From contig NZ_JAGFPK010000001.1 of the NCBI RefSeq assembly GCF_017599385.1, forward strand, positions 2,307,541-2,371,540: DNA of 64,000 nt, in the 5' to 3' direction. This document shows, one piece after another, positions 1 through 8,159 of this stretch. The position numbers were made by a program, and so were the translations under genes. The notes under the pieces were generated by a model. It searched no databases. It had not been told where the DNA came from and worked only from the letters and a program-made list of their open reading frames with translations. Every line of letters starts with the position of its first letter. Position 1 is the first letter of the stretch. The stretch comes from Ciceribacter sp. L1K22 (lineage in GTDB: Bacteria > Pseudomonadota > Alphaproteobacteria > Rhizobiales > Rhizobiaceae).

Positions 1-292
1 CTGGCTTCCGCGTCCCGGCTTTTGTCCTGGCCGATGTCTGCGATTTTCCCTTTGCCGTCGCGGTTTTAGCCCCCTTTGCGCCCTTCGTGGCGTCCGCTTT
101 CGTGTCCACTTTCGGGGCGGTTTCTCCCGTCGTCGTCGAATTAACCGGATTCCCCGGTTTGTTCCCCGCTTTCCCCTTCCGCTTCAACTGCTTAGCCTCT
201 GCCGTGTCCTTCCCCGCCACAGCGCCACCGCCCTTTAGGGGTGACAAAACCCGCTTGCCCTTGCTGGTCGTGCTCTTCGGTGTCCTCGCCAT
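1..292 (-). CDS. Lys/Ala-rich phage protein, N-terminal part, runs off left edge
   Basis: An open frame starts with ATG at 292 and runs leftward without a stop to the window edge, giving at least 97 residues. The start overlaps the TGA of the DUF1376 gene in a TGATG junction, which suggests translational coupling. The visible part is very basic and low in complexity (Lys, Ala, Thr, Gly), starting MARTPKSTTS, with no hydrophobic segment and no recognised domain. It could be a disordered N-terminal tail of a phage DNA-binding or packaging protein. This is inference from composition and position only. Confidence 0.55.
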   Translation of the reverse strand, partial: MARTPKSTTSKGKRVLSPLKGGGAVAGKDTAEAKQLKRKGKAGNKPGNPVNSTTTGETAPKVDTKADATKGAKGAKTATAKGKSQTSARTKAGTRKP

Positions 293-981
293 CAGCTACG
301 CCTCCGTCGCTGGGCCTGCAGCATGTCCTGCAGCGCGCCCTTGCCCGAGCCGCGCCCGTTCAGCGCGTCGATGAGCCGAACATTCCCGGTCAGCTTGTCA
401 GGCGGGATGGGCGGGACACGCGTGACGCGGTTCTCGCGCTGCTTCGTCGCAACGTCTGCGTCGTCGCGTTCCAGTGGTTCGGGTTCGTCGATCGCATAGG
501 CCGCTTCTCCCGGCTCCGTATCCTCATCCACCGTAACTAGATTATTATATATTGGCTCTGGCTCTGGTATTACAGCACTAATGCTTTGCATTTGCTCGCG
601 TCTGCCGTTGACTTTGTTAGATGTTTTGGCGTTCTCGCCGGTTTTTCCTCTCGGTTTCGATGCGCTTTCAGCCCGTTTTCGCGAGATTTTCAGCGCATTT
701 TCCAACTCGGTTTCGCAACGGTGATTGCTGATTTTTCCGGCCGGCGTGATGTAGATTTTCCGGGCCGTGAGCAGCGCGGACAGAAGCGCGTCGACCTTCC
801 GGAGCGAGCAGTTCAGTTCCCCGGCGAGCCACCGCCGGTTGTCGTCGATCGGCCCGCCCTCGTCGTAGATCAGGTCGAGGATCGTGGTATAGGCGCCGCG
901 TTCCTCCAGGGTGAGTTTGCGATAGCCCTGCAGCGCGTCGCCGTGGTACCGGCGGTGATACGGCATGGTGCGGCGGCTCAT
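292..981 (-). CDS. DUF1376 (YdaU-like) phage replication-region protein
   Basis: The 229-residue product has a typical DUF1376 N-terminus: MPYHRRYHGDAL, then LTLEERGAYTTILDLIY and a winged-helix-like segment (NRRWLAGELNCSLRKVDALL). DUF1376 proteins are common in the replication module of temperate phages and resemble primosomal DnaT/DnaD-type factors, though a biochemical role is not established. The C-terminal half is charged and low-complexity, probably a linker. The ATG at 981 was chosen over an upstream in-frame ATG at 1056 because AAAGGAGA lies just before it. It overlaps the end of the adenine methyltransferase gene by 4 bases. Confidence 0.85.
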   Translation of the reverse strand: MSRRTMPYHRRYHGDALQGYRKLTLEERGAYTTILDLIYDEGGPIDDNRRWLAGELNCSLRKVDALLSALLTARKIYITPAGKISNHRCETELENALKISRKRAESASKPRGKTGENAKTSNKVNGRREQMQSISAVIPEPEPIYNNLVTVDEDTEPGEAAYAIDEPEPLERDDADVATKQRENRVTRVPPIPPDKLTGNVRLIDALNGRGSGKGALQDMLQAQRRRRS

Positions 982-1850
982 CGTGCCATCTCCTTTGAGA
1001 ACAACGGCATCTCTCGCGAGTGCCTGAGCGCTTCGCTGGCGGCAGGGTTTAGCCAAAGGATCTCGGTGCGCTCGCGAGCGCCATCGGCATGCGTTGCTTT
1101 CTCAAGCCTGTGCCAGTCGATCAGATGATCGCCGTAGAGCGGAGCCTCATAGCCGCTCAGAACAACCATGCCGGTTAGGCTAGAGAGAAACCTAAGCAGC
1201 TCGGCGTGATCTGCATCGGAGAGCTCGTGGCGATAGGCGTGCTTATCCGGGTCTGATCTGGTCTGGTGCATGTATGGTGGATCGACATAGTGGAGCGTGC
1301 CGGGGCGGTCGTGCTGCGCCATCACAGCAAGCGCGGGCCTGTTCTCAACCACCACGCCTTGCAACCGGTCAACCAGCGCCGTGAGCGCTGCTGGATAATT
1401 TGCCCAGTCGATCGCCGGTGTCGTACCGCTTCTGTTGGATGTCGCTCTGAACCCCGTGGATCTGTGGCCTCTGTCCGCCGATGAATGAGCATTGCTGCCA
1501 AAGCCCATGAACGAACGGATGATCAGACGCCTCGATCGCTCGATCGGATCGTCCGTTGCCTCGTATGCCGCCTTGAACTCTGTGCGCGCAAACGGCGTCA
1601 GTCGCAGCAGCTCGCGCAACAGTGCAGCCTGCTCCGGGTCACGCAGCACGCGAAACAGCGCCACGACCTCATCGTCCAGATCGTTGTAGACCTCGGCATA
1701 GGCGCGCGGCTTGCGGATCAGGACACTGGCCGCGCCGCCATAGGGCTCCACATAGACCCTATGCGGGGGCAGATGAGCGATGATCCAGGGCGCCAGCTTC
1801 CATTTGCCTCCGTGCCAGCGTAGCGCGGGCCTGGTGGGCGTATCGTTCAT
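978..1850 (-). CDS. D12-class DNA adenine N6-methyltransferase (Dam family)
   Basis: The 290-residue product has the D12 methylase architecture. The N-terminal LRWHGGKWKLAPWI and VEPYGGAASVL contain the FxGG-type SAM-binding motif. YNDLDDEVVALFRVLR follows, and the catalytic DPPY motif sits in LHYVDPPYMHQT. It should methylate adenine-N6 in duplex DNA, probably to protect phage DNA or alter host regulation. The ATG at 1850 forms an ATGA overlap with the stop of the upstream nuclease-like gene. No partner endonuclease is adjacent unless that gene serves as one. Confidence 0.9.
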   Translation of the reverse strand: MNDTPTRPALRWHGGKWKLAPWIIAHLPPHRVYVEPYGGAASVLIRKPRAYAEVYNDLDDEVVALFRVLRDPEQAALLRELLRLTPFARTEFKAAYEATDDPIERSRRLIIRSFMGFGSNAHSSADRGHRSTGFRATSNRSGTTPAIDWANYPAALTALVDRLQGVVVENRPALAVMAQHDRPGTLHYVDPPYMHQTRSDPDKHAYRHELSDADHAELLRFLSSLTGMVVLSGYEAPLYGDHLIDWHRLEKATHADGARERTEILWLNPAASEALRHSREMPLFSKEMAR

Positions 1851-2575
1851 CCCGCCACCCCCATACACATCTCCATCTGCCCGCTCGGCGCCACAGACAC
1901 GGCGTCCGCCATCTCCAGCACCGGCGGATCAGCCTCGGCGAAGCGTCGCGCCCTAAGCTGCCGGCAGACCGCGTGCGCGATCTCCTTGCCCGTCATGAGC
2001 CACACCATGTCCTGGATCATGTCGTGCCTGGGTCTGCGCTGCCGCGCATCGATACGGTGACGCTCGCATTCCCGGCGCAACTCGTCGGCCCACAGCATGT
2101 CGAGCATGTTGTAGGCTCTCGGCTGCAGCAGAGTGTTTTGAAGCGGATCAAACACGTTCCACGGTCGGAGCCGTCCCGTAGGCTCCGGCTCCGGATAGGG
2201 CCAGATATGCCTCTGCTTCACCTTCCCCGATGCACCGAAGAACAGCGGATGGTCCAGCAGGCTCAGCGGCGGTTCGTGGGTCCCGTACCAGCGGTCGCTA
2301 TAGGGCTTGAAATGCTTCTCGTGAGCCGCGACGATGACGAAGTGGCAGCATTTGCTGAACGCGGCCCACTGCTCCTCAAGCCGCTTCAACGTGTCCTTCT
2401 TCGACTTGATCTCGACGCCGACGATCGCTGTCGGAGTGATAGCCGCGACGTCGATGCGGTTCGTCCCCTGCCCCGCCACGTTGAGCTCGTGCACGATCCT
2501 GGCATTCGGCATGATCCGCCTCAGCCGATCGACGACATAGTCCCGGATTTCGCGCTCGTCGGATGATCTGGTCAT
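1847..2575 (-). CDS. Putative PD-(D/E)XK-type nuclease-like phage protein
   Basis: The 242-residue product contains, in its first third, NRIDVAAITPTAIVGVEIKSKKD. This fits the D-x(n)-ExK signature of the PD-(D/E)XK nuclease fold, followed by a predicted helix (LEEQWAAFSKCCHFVIVAA) as in MmcB/VRR-NUC-like proteins. The C-terminal half is Arg-rich and unassigned. It lies between the C5 and D12 methyltransferases, so a restriction or DNA-repair role is possible. The fold call comes from motif reading only, and the exact family is unknown. Confidence 0.6.
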   Translation of the reverse strand: MTRSSDEREIRDYVVDRLRRIMPNARIVHELNVAGQGTNRIDVAAITPTAIVGVEIKSKKDTLKRLEEQWAAFSKCCHFVIVAAHEKHFKPYSDRWYGTHEPPLSLLDHPLFFGASGKVKQRHIWPYPEPEPTGRLRPWNVFDPLQNTLLQPRAYNMLDMLWADELRRECERHRIDARQRRPRHDMIQDMVWLMTGKEIAHAVCRQLRARRFAEADPPVLEMADAVSVAPSGQMEMCMGVAG

Positions 2576-2578
2576 GGT

Positions 2579-4402
2579 TCAGGCAACCGCCTCCACCGGC
2601 ACGTTCCCGCGCTGATCGACGGCGAGCGCGAGCGCGATCGGCTGCACCCATATCGGTTGATTGGACAGCATGAAGGTCTGGCCCGTCATGGCGAGGAGCA
2701 GCGTGGTGCCCATGACGTTGGCGATCGCCTCGGCGGCGTCTGGCGGCACTGCGTTGCCGATCCGCTCCCGCCACGCCGACTCCGATTGGCCGTCGAGAGT
2801 GAAGCTTTCCCAATGGCGAGGACTATGCTCCCCATCTGCCTTCAACCGAGGAAACATTTCCTCTGGGTCAAACAGTGACTGCAGCGCAGCAAGTTCCAAC
2901 GTGGTGAACGGCCTGTGACAGGTTCCGTCTAGCGCGCGGATCACAGCAACGAGCCGGTCAGTCGGCTTAGGCAAGCAAGCATTTTGTTCAGTTTGCATTT
3001 CTGCGCAGGTTGGCTGATTGCGCGGGTCAGCAACTGACCATGGTCCTCGGTCGTATTTCCCATAAGCCGGCACCGCACCCGTGGTATCGTCCCAAGGTAC
3101 GACACCGTAGTGACCTCCGGTCTTGTAGTGCTCGCGGTTGGCGTTGAGGCCCACCGGGCGTGGGTCAGCGACAGCGAAGGCGCCATTCCCTGTTGTCGAC
3201 GCCGCTATGACAGTGCCAGCGGCCTCGCCGTACTTCGTTACGCGGTATTTCGTTTGCTTATAATCATCCCGCTCGGTCGGACGAGGATCGGCTACAGCGA
3301 AGGTTCCTTGGCCTGGCGACTTGACGTTGATGACCGCACCGCTAGGTTCTCCCCACCGACGCACGCCGTACTGCTGATATTCCGGGCTACCGATCGGAGG
3401 ACGCGGGTCCGCGACGCTGAAAGCCCCATTTGTCGGCGACGAGCGCCCCGCTACAACCCCGCAACTCTCGCCCCAGCCTCTGACGCCCAAGACACCGGGC
3501 TGCCAATTGCACAGCGGCTCTATGGCATAGTCACGCAGGTAACCGTCTTCCACCGCCAGTTTGTTAAGCGAACGCCAGTCTGACCCTGCCTCGACGAAGG
3601 CGAGCCTGACCCACGTCTTCCATTGCAGCGAGGGCACGCGATGCATCGGCCCGCCGCGCGGGTCACCCGGCAGCGGCAGCTTTTCGAGGACTTCGCCCAC
3701 GCCGAGCAGACGGCGCTTGTCGGGCTCGTACAAGAACGGCGGAACCTGCTCCTCGTGACGAGCCACCAGCAGAAATCGCTTGCGGCTCTGCCCCAGCCCG
3801 CCAAGCTCGCCGCAGTCGTGCTTGGTCTCGGCCACGGCATAGCCGTAGGAGCGCAGCAGGGCGACGATCTGGTCGAGCAGCTTCCTGCCCCGCGTCATGA
3901 TGCGCGGCACGTTCTCGAAAATGATGAGCTTGGGCGGCTTCTCCTTGAACGCCTCCAGCATCAACCAGATGCCGCGCAGCGTGAGCCGGTTCAACGCCTG
4001 GTATTTCGCGGTGAGGCTCGACTGTTCCGGCAGCAGCCCCGAGAAGCCCTTGCACGGCGCGGAGAGGAAGACGATGTCGGGAAACTCCCCCCCGGCCGAG
4101 CGGCGAATGTCTTCCGCCTCTGCGGCGCGCCAGCCCGGCGCCGGGTCAAGACCGTGAAACGCGCGGTACTGCTCCAGATCGAACATGTCGAGCAGGGTAC
4201 CGGGCGCTCCGGTCAGCCGCTCGAAATCGCGCAAGCCGGCCGGATCGACATCGACCCCGCCGACGCAGCGGAACCGGGCGCGCAGGTTTCCGACCCGCGC
4301 CGTGCCCTTGTTGAAGCCTTTCGCTCCGCCGCCGAGGCCGCAGAACAGGTGCCAGTGGGTGAACTCCACCGTGGTCAGCATCGACGAGGCATCCATCGTC
4401 AT
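2579..4402 (-). CDS. DNA (cytosine-5-)-methyltransferase with four internal repeats
   Basis: The 607-residue C5 methyltransferase has motif I ([12 protein letters not shown], about 19-30), catalytic motif IV (SAPCKGFSG, Cys117), motif VI (IFENVP, 161-166), motif VIII ([10 protein letters not shown], 205-214) and motif X (RIGNAVPP, 547-554). Between motifs VIII and X, at about residues 307-461, are four imperfect repeats of a Y-G-V-x-x-W-G-E-x-x-G unit, each ending in VADPR(P). The repeats occupy the target-recognition region and the family is longer than usual for that reason. The ATG at 4402 overlaps the stop of the GapR-like gene (ATGA). The closing residues are hydrophobic and unassigned. 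Confidence 0.92.
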   Translation of the reverse strand: MTMDASSMLTTVEFTHWHLFCGLGGGAKGFNKGTARVGNLRARFRCVGGVDVDPAGLRDFERLTGAPGTLLDMFDLEQYRAFHGLDPAPGWRAAEAEDIRRSAGGEFPDIVFLSAPCKGFSGLLPEQSSLTAKYQALNRLTLRGIWLMLEAFKEKPPKLIIFENVPRIMTRGRKLLDQIVALLRSYGYAVAETKHDCGELGGLGQSRKRFLLVARHEEQVPPFLYEPDKRRLLGVGEVLEKLPLPGDPRGGPMHRVPSLQWKTWVRLAFVEAGSDWRSLNKLAVEDGYLRDYAIEPLCNWQPGVLGVRGWGESCGVVAGRSSPTNGAFSVADPRPPIGSPEYQQYGVRRWGEPSGAVINVKSPGQGTFAVADPRPTERDDYKQTKYRVTKYGEAAGTVIAASTTGNGAFAVADPRPVGLNANREHYKTGGHYGVVPWDDTTGAVPAYGKYDRGPWSVADPRNQPTCAEMQTEQNACLPKPTDRLVAVIRALDGTCHRPFTTLELAALQSLFDPEEMFPRLKADGEHSPRHWESFTLDGQSESAWRERIGNAVPPDAAEAIANVMGTTLLLAMTGQTFMLSNQPIWVQPIALALAVDQRGNVPVEAVA

Positions 4403-4803
4403 GCCTCCGGCGGGCTGTCGATCATCCCGAGGGCATGCAGGTAGGTATCGAGGATGAGATCCTCCTCCAATCGCTCCTGCTCGTCCTTCTTGCGCAGCGC
4501 GATCACCTTTTTCAGGATCTTGGTGTCGAAGCCCATCGCTTTTGCCTCGCCGTAGACATCCTTGATATCGTCGGCGACGCTCTTCCGCTCTTCCTCCAGA
4601 CGTTCGATCCGCTCGACGAAGGCGCGCAGCTGGTCCCGTGCCACGCCATGGGCATCGGCCGAACCGGTTTCGCGGTCCGAGAATGCTTCTGTCTGACCCG
4701 ATTGCCGGCCCGGCAGTGGCTTGCCCGCCGCTTCCGCTCCGACGGTTCGCGCCGCCGCTATCACCCCTTCGCGTCGGCCTGGGCCGAGACCAGTATCAAG
4801 CAT
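4399..4803 (-). CDS. GapR-family (DUF2312) nucleoid-associated protein
   Basis: The C-terminal about 85 residues match GapR/DUF2312: [27 protein letters not shown], then [20 protein letters not shown] and a final helix. In Caulobacter, GapR binds overtwisted DNA ahead of replication forks. Here the domain follows an unusual N-terminal extension of about 50 residues with no known motif. ATG at 4803 was preferred over TTG at 4809 because GAGGAA is 7 bases upstream of it. It overlaps the upstream gene's end by 8 bases. A phage-borne copy may shape DNA topology during phage replication, which is inference. Confidence 0.85.
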   Translation of the reverse strand: MLDTGLGPGRREGVIAAARTVGAEAAGKPLPGRQSGQTEAFSDRETGSADAHGVARDQLRAFVERIERLEEERKSVADDIKDVYGEAKAMGFDTKILKKVIALRKKDEQERLEEDLILDTYLHALGMIDSPPEA

Positions 4804-5242
4804 CGTCAAGTTCCTCGCGGTTGGTCGCGGCTAGATGGGCCGCTGTTGGTTTTCGTTTTGCGCGGCGGTGCCACTTCTGGCTCTCGCGCCTATTTTCCTT
4901 GTCGGTCCGCACCTTCATTCGGCGCGGCACGTCCACCGCAAATCGTGGCGGCATGACGGTCATCACGGCACCGGTCTGCGGAGCGAAAGCCACGGTGAAC
5001 TCGCCGTTCGACACACGCTCCACCCCCATCCGCGACGCGGCGGCTATACCGGGTGTCCAGATGCGGAAACGGACGTCATCCGCCGTCACGCCGGCGGCCC
5101 GGCAATGGGCCTCGGCGCGTTCGCGCTCGGTGTCGAACTCGACGGCCAGCGTCACATCGAGGATGCGTTGGACGAAGCGGGTAACGGCGTGGTCTGTGAC
5201 GCGCGGTTTTGTTGGATGATGATGGTCACGGCCCGGCTGCAT
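4796..5242 (-). CDS. Hypothetical phage protein
   Basis: The 148-residue protein is basic at its C-terminus ([11 protein letters not shown]). The N-terminal [17 protein letters not shown] resembles a short helix found in several phage and toxin-like proteins that begin H-A-x-x-R, but no family was identified. It overlaps both neighbours in the leftward operon, so it is almost certainly translated. Confidence 0.6.
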   Translation of the reverse strand: MQPGRDHHHPTKPRVTDHAVTRFVQRILDVTLAVEFDTERERAEAHCRAAGVTADDVRFRIWTPGIAAASRMGVERVSNGEFTVAFAPQTGAVMTVMPPRFAVDVPRRMKVRTDKENRRESQKWHRRAKRKPTAAHLAATNREELDDA

Positions 5243-5522
5243 CTCCCTGTCCCCCGCCTTCTGGTCTGCCGGCGATCAAGTCACTGGCCTGCACCAGGAC
5301 CGCGAGCTCACGGCGCCGGGCCGAGACCTCGTGATCGGGACGCCGCCTCGTCCCGACTGAAAAATTCTCGATCCACCAGACCTTGGCGCGGATAAGAACT
5401 TGCAGCCCGTCCAGCAGCTCGTGACGCGGCAGCACTTCGGCTCGGGCTTCCGCAACTCTGGTCCGGACCTTGCGATCTTCGGCTTCCTTGACCAGCCCAT
5501 CGACGGATGAGGCCCGGTTCAT
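5226..5522 (-). CDS. Hypothetical phage protein
   Basis: The 98-residue, charged, mostly helical protein has no recognised domain. ATG at 5522 overlaps the stop of the upstream gene (ATGA) and the 3' end overlaps the next gene by 17 bases. Tight packing in the operon is the main evidence that it is real. Confidence 0.6.
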   Translation of the reverse strand: MNRASSVDGLVKEAEDRKVRTRVAEARAEVLPRHELLDGLQVLIRAKVWWIENFSVGTRRRPDHEVSARRRELAVLVQASDLIAGRPEGGGQGDAAGP

Positions 5523-6157
5523 GGCACGGCACCGATGGCGATCTGTGCGCGCCGCTGGGTCAGCCGCGCGATCTCCTCGTCGATCGCCTTGGCCTGCTCA
5601 GCCGCGGCGGCTTGCTCGACCCAGTCAGGCGTTGCGACGAGACAGGCCTGCAGCACTTCGGGACCGAACGCGGCAACGAGGCGAATGAAGTGCTCCACCG
5701 AAGGCTGGGACCGCCGGTGGAGCCAGTTTTCGACGGAGGCCGCCGGAATACCGGTCTCGGCCTCGACGTTGACCGTGGTCGATCGCGGGTACCGCTGGCG
5801 GAGCCAGTCGATCAGTCCCCCGACGTCGAACAGGGTTGCGGACCGATTCCCGCAATGTTGCGGAGCGGTCCGGGTAGAACCGCGCCAGCCCGTCGCGCCA
5901 TGGTGAGGCGCAACGGAACCCTCCTCGAAAAGACCGGCACCGGCCGGAACGTCCTGAAACGGACTGGAGGAGGCGCGGGCGACCAGGGCAATCAGGTGCT
6001 GTATGCGGACAGGCGACACGATCATGGCCTGGCGCCCCGTCCGGCAAAGACCGGACGTTTCGGTACGAGCCGGCGACAGCGGTAAGGACGCTGCGCCGGT
6101 CCGTGGCGCGAACCGGGAGAGAAAGGGAAACGATGAGTGAAGCGAGATCGACGTCAT
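5519..6157 (-). CDS. Hypothetical phage protein with helix-turn-helix-like C-terminal half
   Basis: This 212-residue protein has a low-complexity N-terminal third. A C-terminal region, GLIDWLRQRYPRSTT followed by TGIPAASVENWL, reads like a helix-turn-helix that senses or binds DNA, and the last helix is Glu/Lys/Ala-rich. ATG at 6157 forms an ATGA overlap with the Cro-like gene upstream, so the two are probably co-translated. A regulatory role, such as a CII-like activator, is possible but unproven. Confidence 0.6.
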   Translation of the reverse strand: MTSISLHSSFPFLSRFAPRTGAASLPLSPARTETSGLCRTGRQAMIVSPVRIQHLIALVARASSSPFQDVPAGAGLFEEGSVAPHHGATGWRGSTRTAPQHCGNRSATLFDVGGLIDWLRQRYPRSTTVNVEAETGIPAASVENWLHRRSQPSVEHFIRLVAAFGPEVLQACLVATPDWVEQAAAAEQAKAIDEEIARLTQRRAQIAIGAVP

Positions 6158-6393
6158 GCCGCCCCCTTCTGGGGTTCGGTCTCCGCCTCGCCGCTGTTGG
6201 CGGCCATGTACTCCCGGAGTTTCCGGGCCGTCGCCATGGTGATGCTGCGACCGTCGCGAAGCCTCTGGACGACCTCGGTATTGCCGACCGCGACGCGGCC
6301 GAAATAACTCGCGCCCATTCCTGTCTTGGACAGGAAGGCCTCGATCTGCTTGAGGATGACGTCTTCGTCTCTGGCGGTGATGTCGTCGGTCAT
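6154..6393 (-). CDS. Cro-like small helix-turn-helix regulator
   Basis: The 79-residue product is the first gene of the leftward operon and is divergent from the CI-like repressor. The segment ASYFGRVAVGNTEVVQRLRDGRSITMATARKLREYM fits a lambda-repressor-like five-helix fold. Its ATG lies 13 bases from the nearest operator. By position and size it is the probable Cro counterpart and should compete for the same operators. No purifiable family name is clear from sequence alone. Confidence 0.65.
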   Translation of the reverse strand: MTDDITARDEDVILKQIEAFLSKTGMGASYFGRVAVGNTEVVQRLRDGRSITMATARKLREYMAANSGEAETEPQKGAA

Positions 6394-6405
6394 GGTGCGG
6401 GATTT

Positions 6406-6474
6406 TATCCGCTAAAGAGGATACGTCAACCATCCTCAACGAAGGACGTGCAAAAATATCCGCTTTTGAAGATA
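6406..6474. promoter_or_regulatory. Divergent early control region with three 18-bp operators
   Basis: Three 18-bp imperfect palindromes of the form TATCC-N8-GGATA occur at 6406-6423, 6431-6448 (CATCC-N8-GGACG) and 6457-6474 (TATCC-N8-AGATA). Their centres are 25 and 26 bp apart, close to the spacing of lambda OR sites. The outer sites abut the start codons of the divergent Cro-like (6393) and CI-like (6483) genes. The exact 18-mer of the first site recurs inverted at 7358-7375. Confidence 0.8.
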
Positions 6475-6482
6475 TTGCCCCG

Positions 6483-6788
6483 ATGAAGAACGATGCGTGG
6501 CGGGGCCGCCTGCAACAAGCCTTGGACCGTAGCGGACGCTCGGCCCGCGAGGTTTCCCTCGCGGCGGGCAAGGGCGCCGGCTATGTCCATTCACTGCTAA
6601 AAGAAGACAAGGACCCGACGCTGGAGAACCTGCTGGCGGTGTGTCGGGAACTGAATGTCAGCCTTTCCGAGCTGATCTACGGGTTTGAGATATCTCCCGC
6701 GACAGAGGAGATACTTGCGCTGCTGGAGGGCTCGCCGGATGCCCGAGACGGGATATTGAAGATCCTGCGGGATACCCGGCGGACTTGA
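6483..6788 (+). CDS. CI-like XRE-family repressor, short form
   Basis: The 101-residue protein is a single helix-turn-helix_3 domain: LQQALDRSGRSAREVSLAAGKGAGYVHSLLKEDKDPTLENLLAVCREL, followed by a short helical tail. It has no S24/LexA-type peptidase domain, so it is unlikely to be inactivated by RecA-triggered self-cleavage. It is divergent from the Cro-like gene and flanked by the operator array, which identifies it as the likely prophage repressor. The 3' end is followed by a short GC stem and seven T residues near 6807, a possible terminator. Confidence 0.82.
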   Translation: MKNDAWRGRLQQALDRSGRSAREVSLAAGKGAGYVHSLLKEDKDPTLENLLAVCRELNVSLSELIYGFEISPATEEILALLEGSPDARDGILKILRDTRRT

Positions 6789-6971
6789 CCGCATCGAGGG
6801 CGGCCTTTTTTTGTTGCTCCGTCATATCGCTGAGCACGCTTATCAGTTCAGAAACGCGCATCTCCGCCCTCCTTTTCGGGCGATATTGGAACAGACGGTG
6901 AACCTACGCAAGAGTGATTCGGAAACTCAACGTTGCGTGGTAAACATGACGCCAGCGGAGGTATCCACGTC

Positions 6972-7322
6972 ATGGATGAGAGTGGCAACAAGGCGCCGTG
7001 GTGGGCAAGCGGGTGGTTCCTTGGCGGGCTCCTGCCCCTTGCTCCGGCGATTGTTTTCACCGCCGCTACATTAGCGGGGACACACCCCGCCACAGCGATC
7101 GCACTCACCTCGCCTTTTGCCCTTGCGCTGGTCGCCCTCGTTGGGTGCACGTTGCTCTTCCTCCTTGTGGGGCTGCTCCGAGACGTTATGCGCTCGGGCA
7201 TCGGATTGGCGATCATGGCTATCGTTGCCGCCCTCCTGGTTGGCGGTGCGATAGCGGTCACCGACACGCCCTGCGAGACGGAAATCGACCTCTACGGACG
7301 CACAGGTTGTGCCGCTAGATGA
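6972..7322 (+). CDS. Small membrane protein with three predicted transmembrane segments
   Basis: The 116-residue protein has hydrophobic stretches around residues 12-35, 42-68 and 75-95 (GIGLAIMAIVAALLVGGAIAV), then a polar Cys-containing tail. ATG at 6972 is chosen because GGAGG lies about 10 bases upstream. It sits between the repressor and the main rightward promoter, where lysogenic-conversion or superinfection-exclusion genes are often found. That role is inference, and no family was recognised. Confidence 0.6.
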   Translation: MDESGNKAPWWASGWFLGGLLPLAPAIVFTAATLAGTHPATAIALTSPFALALVALVGCTLLFLLVGLLRDVMRSGIGLAIMAIVAALLVGGAIAVTDTPCETEIDLYGRTGCAAR

Positions 7323-7327
7323 AAAAG

Positions 7328-7380
7328 TATCCGCGATAGCGAACACTCAACTTGACATATCCTCTTTAGCGGATAACATC
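7328..7380 (+). promoter_or_regulatory. Main rightward early promoter with embedded repressor operators
   Basis: TTGACA at 7352-7357 and a TAACAT-like -10 at 7374-7379 are separated by about 16 bases. The spacer is almost entirely an 18-bp operator (7358-7375) that is the exact reverse complement of the operator at 6406-6423. A weaker operator-like palindrome (TATCC-N8-GAACA) lies at 7328-7345, centred 30 bp upstream. Repressor binding here should directly block transcription of the long rightward operon beginning at 7426. Confidence 0.8.
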
Positions 7381-7425
7381 TTCCCCATGTTCGGTTGATT
7401 TGCGACCGCTTCATTGGGGATTGCC

Positions 7426-7551
7426 ATGAAACTCTGCCTCGCTTTTGCGAGCGCTGTCGCGCTCGCATGTCTCGCCATGTCCTCCGACGGGATGGCCACG
7501 TGTCAGGAACGGCATACGTTCGACACGTGCCACGCCGCTCTCCATCGCTAG
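7426..7551 (+). CDS. Short secreted Cys-containing phage peptide (41 aa)
   Basis: ATG at 7426, preceded by GGGGAT, opens a 41-codon frame. A signal-peptide-like start (MKLCLAFASAVALACLAM) is followed by a short polar remainder with two Cys and two His residues (TCQERHTFDTCHAALHR). It is the first gene after the repressor-controlled promoter and ends 9 bases before the next start. The predicted product would be exported to the periplasm or retained as a small membrane peptide. Function unknown. Confidence 0.6.
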   Translation: MKLCLAFASAVALACLAMSSDGMATCQERHTFDTCHAALHR

Positions 7552-7560
7552 GAGGCGCCC

Positions 7561-7860
7561 GTGACGCTTTGGACCTGCACCTCCTGTGGCGCGGTGGAGC
7601 GCCTCACCGTCATCCCTGACTTCTGCTCCTTCTGTGGCGGCACGATGGAGACCCAAGACGGCCGCTTGACCTATCCCCAGCGCGACGACGGAGTGGCGGC
7701 TGTGCTGAGCGAGGCTCATTCCGGCGACGTCGCCGCGATCATCGCGCTATGGCACGACGGCCACCCGCTCACCTCGTCGATGCAGGAAATGCTCGACCGC
7801 GAGTTTACCGGGCTGGTGTGCCGCAATCTGGAACAGACCTATCGCGCGGAGGCGGCATGA
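7561..7860 (+). CDS. Zinc-ribbon phage protein
   Basis: The 99-residue protein starts with GTG at 7561, behind AGGAGG. Two knuckles, CTSCG and CSFCG, within the first 26 residues form a probable zinc ribbon. The remainder is helical and unassigned. Its stop overlaps the next start (ATGA). Confidence 0.7.
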   Translation: MTLWTCTSCGAVERLTVIPDFCSFCGGTMETQDGRLTYPQRDDGVAAVLSEAHSGDVAAIIALWHDGHPLTSSMQEMLDREFTGLVCRNLEQTYRAEAA

Positions 7861-8159
7861 CCAACGTCGTCGCCCTGCCCCAGCACCCGGACATGCGGTT
7901 CAGCCTGTCGGTGTTCGATCAGGCCGTAGCACTTGAACCTAACCGCGACCGCGCCCGGCTCGTCGCACTGGATGTGCTGACGAACATCTTTCCCGGCATG
8001 CCGATGATCCGGATCGCTCTTCATCTCGGTTTCGACCATCCCGCAAAGGCCTCGACCAGGCTGCAACAGGCCAAGGCCCGGGACTGGTGGGACGACACCC
8101 GGGTCGATCACCTCATCGGCTGCCTCGTCGAGCACCAGTACGGCGAGAGGGCACTGTGA
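7857..8159 (+). CDS. Hypothetical phage protein with DNA-binding-like helical region
   Basis: This 100-residue protein begins by ATGA overlap with the preceding gene. The segment MIRIALHLGFDHPAKASTRL, followed by WWDDTRVDHLIGCLVEH, looks like a compact helical DNA-binding unit, but I cannot assign a family. Its stop overlaps the next start codon (TGATG). Confidence 0.6.
   Translation: MTNVVALPQHPDMRFSLSVFDQAVALEPNRDRARLVALDVLTNIFPGMPMIRIALHLGFDHPAKASTRLQQAKARDWWDDTRVDHLIGCLVEHQYGERAL

Noticed and set aside
6658..6861. Minus-strand frame starting MRVSELISVLSDMTEQQKK antisense to the end of the CI-like gene
   Set aside because: It has GGAGG before its ATG and a plausible first helix, but the second half is simply the complement of the repressor's coding end. 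I cannot separate it from chance, so it is not called.
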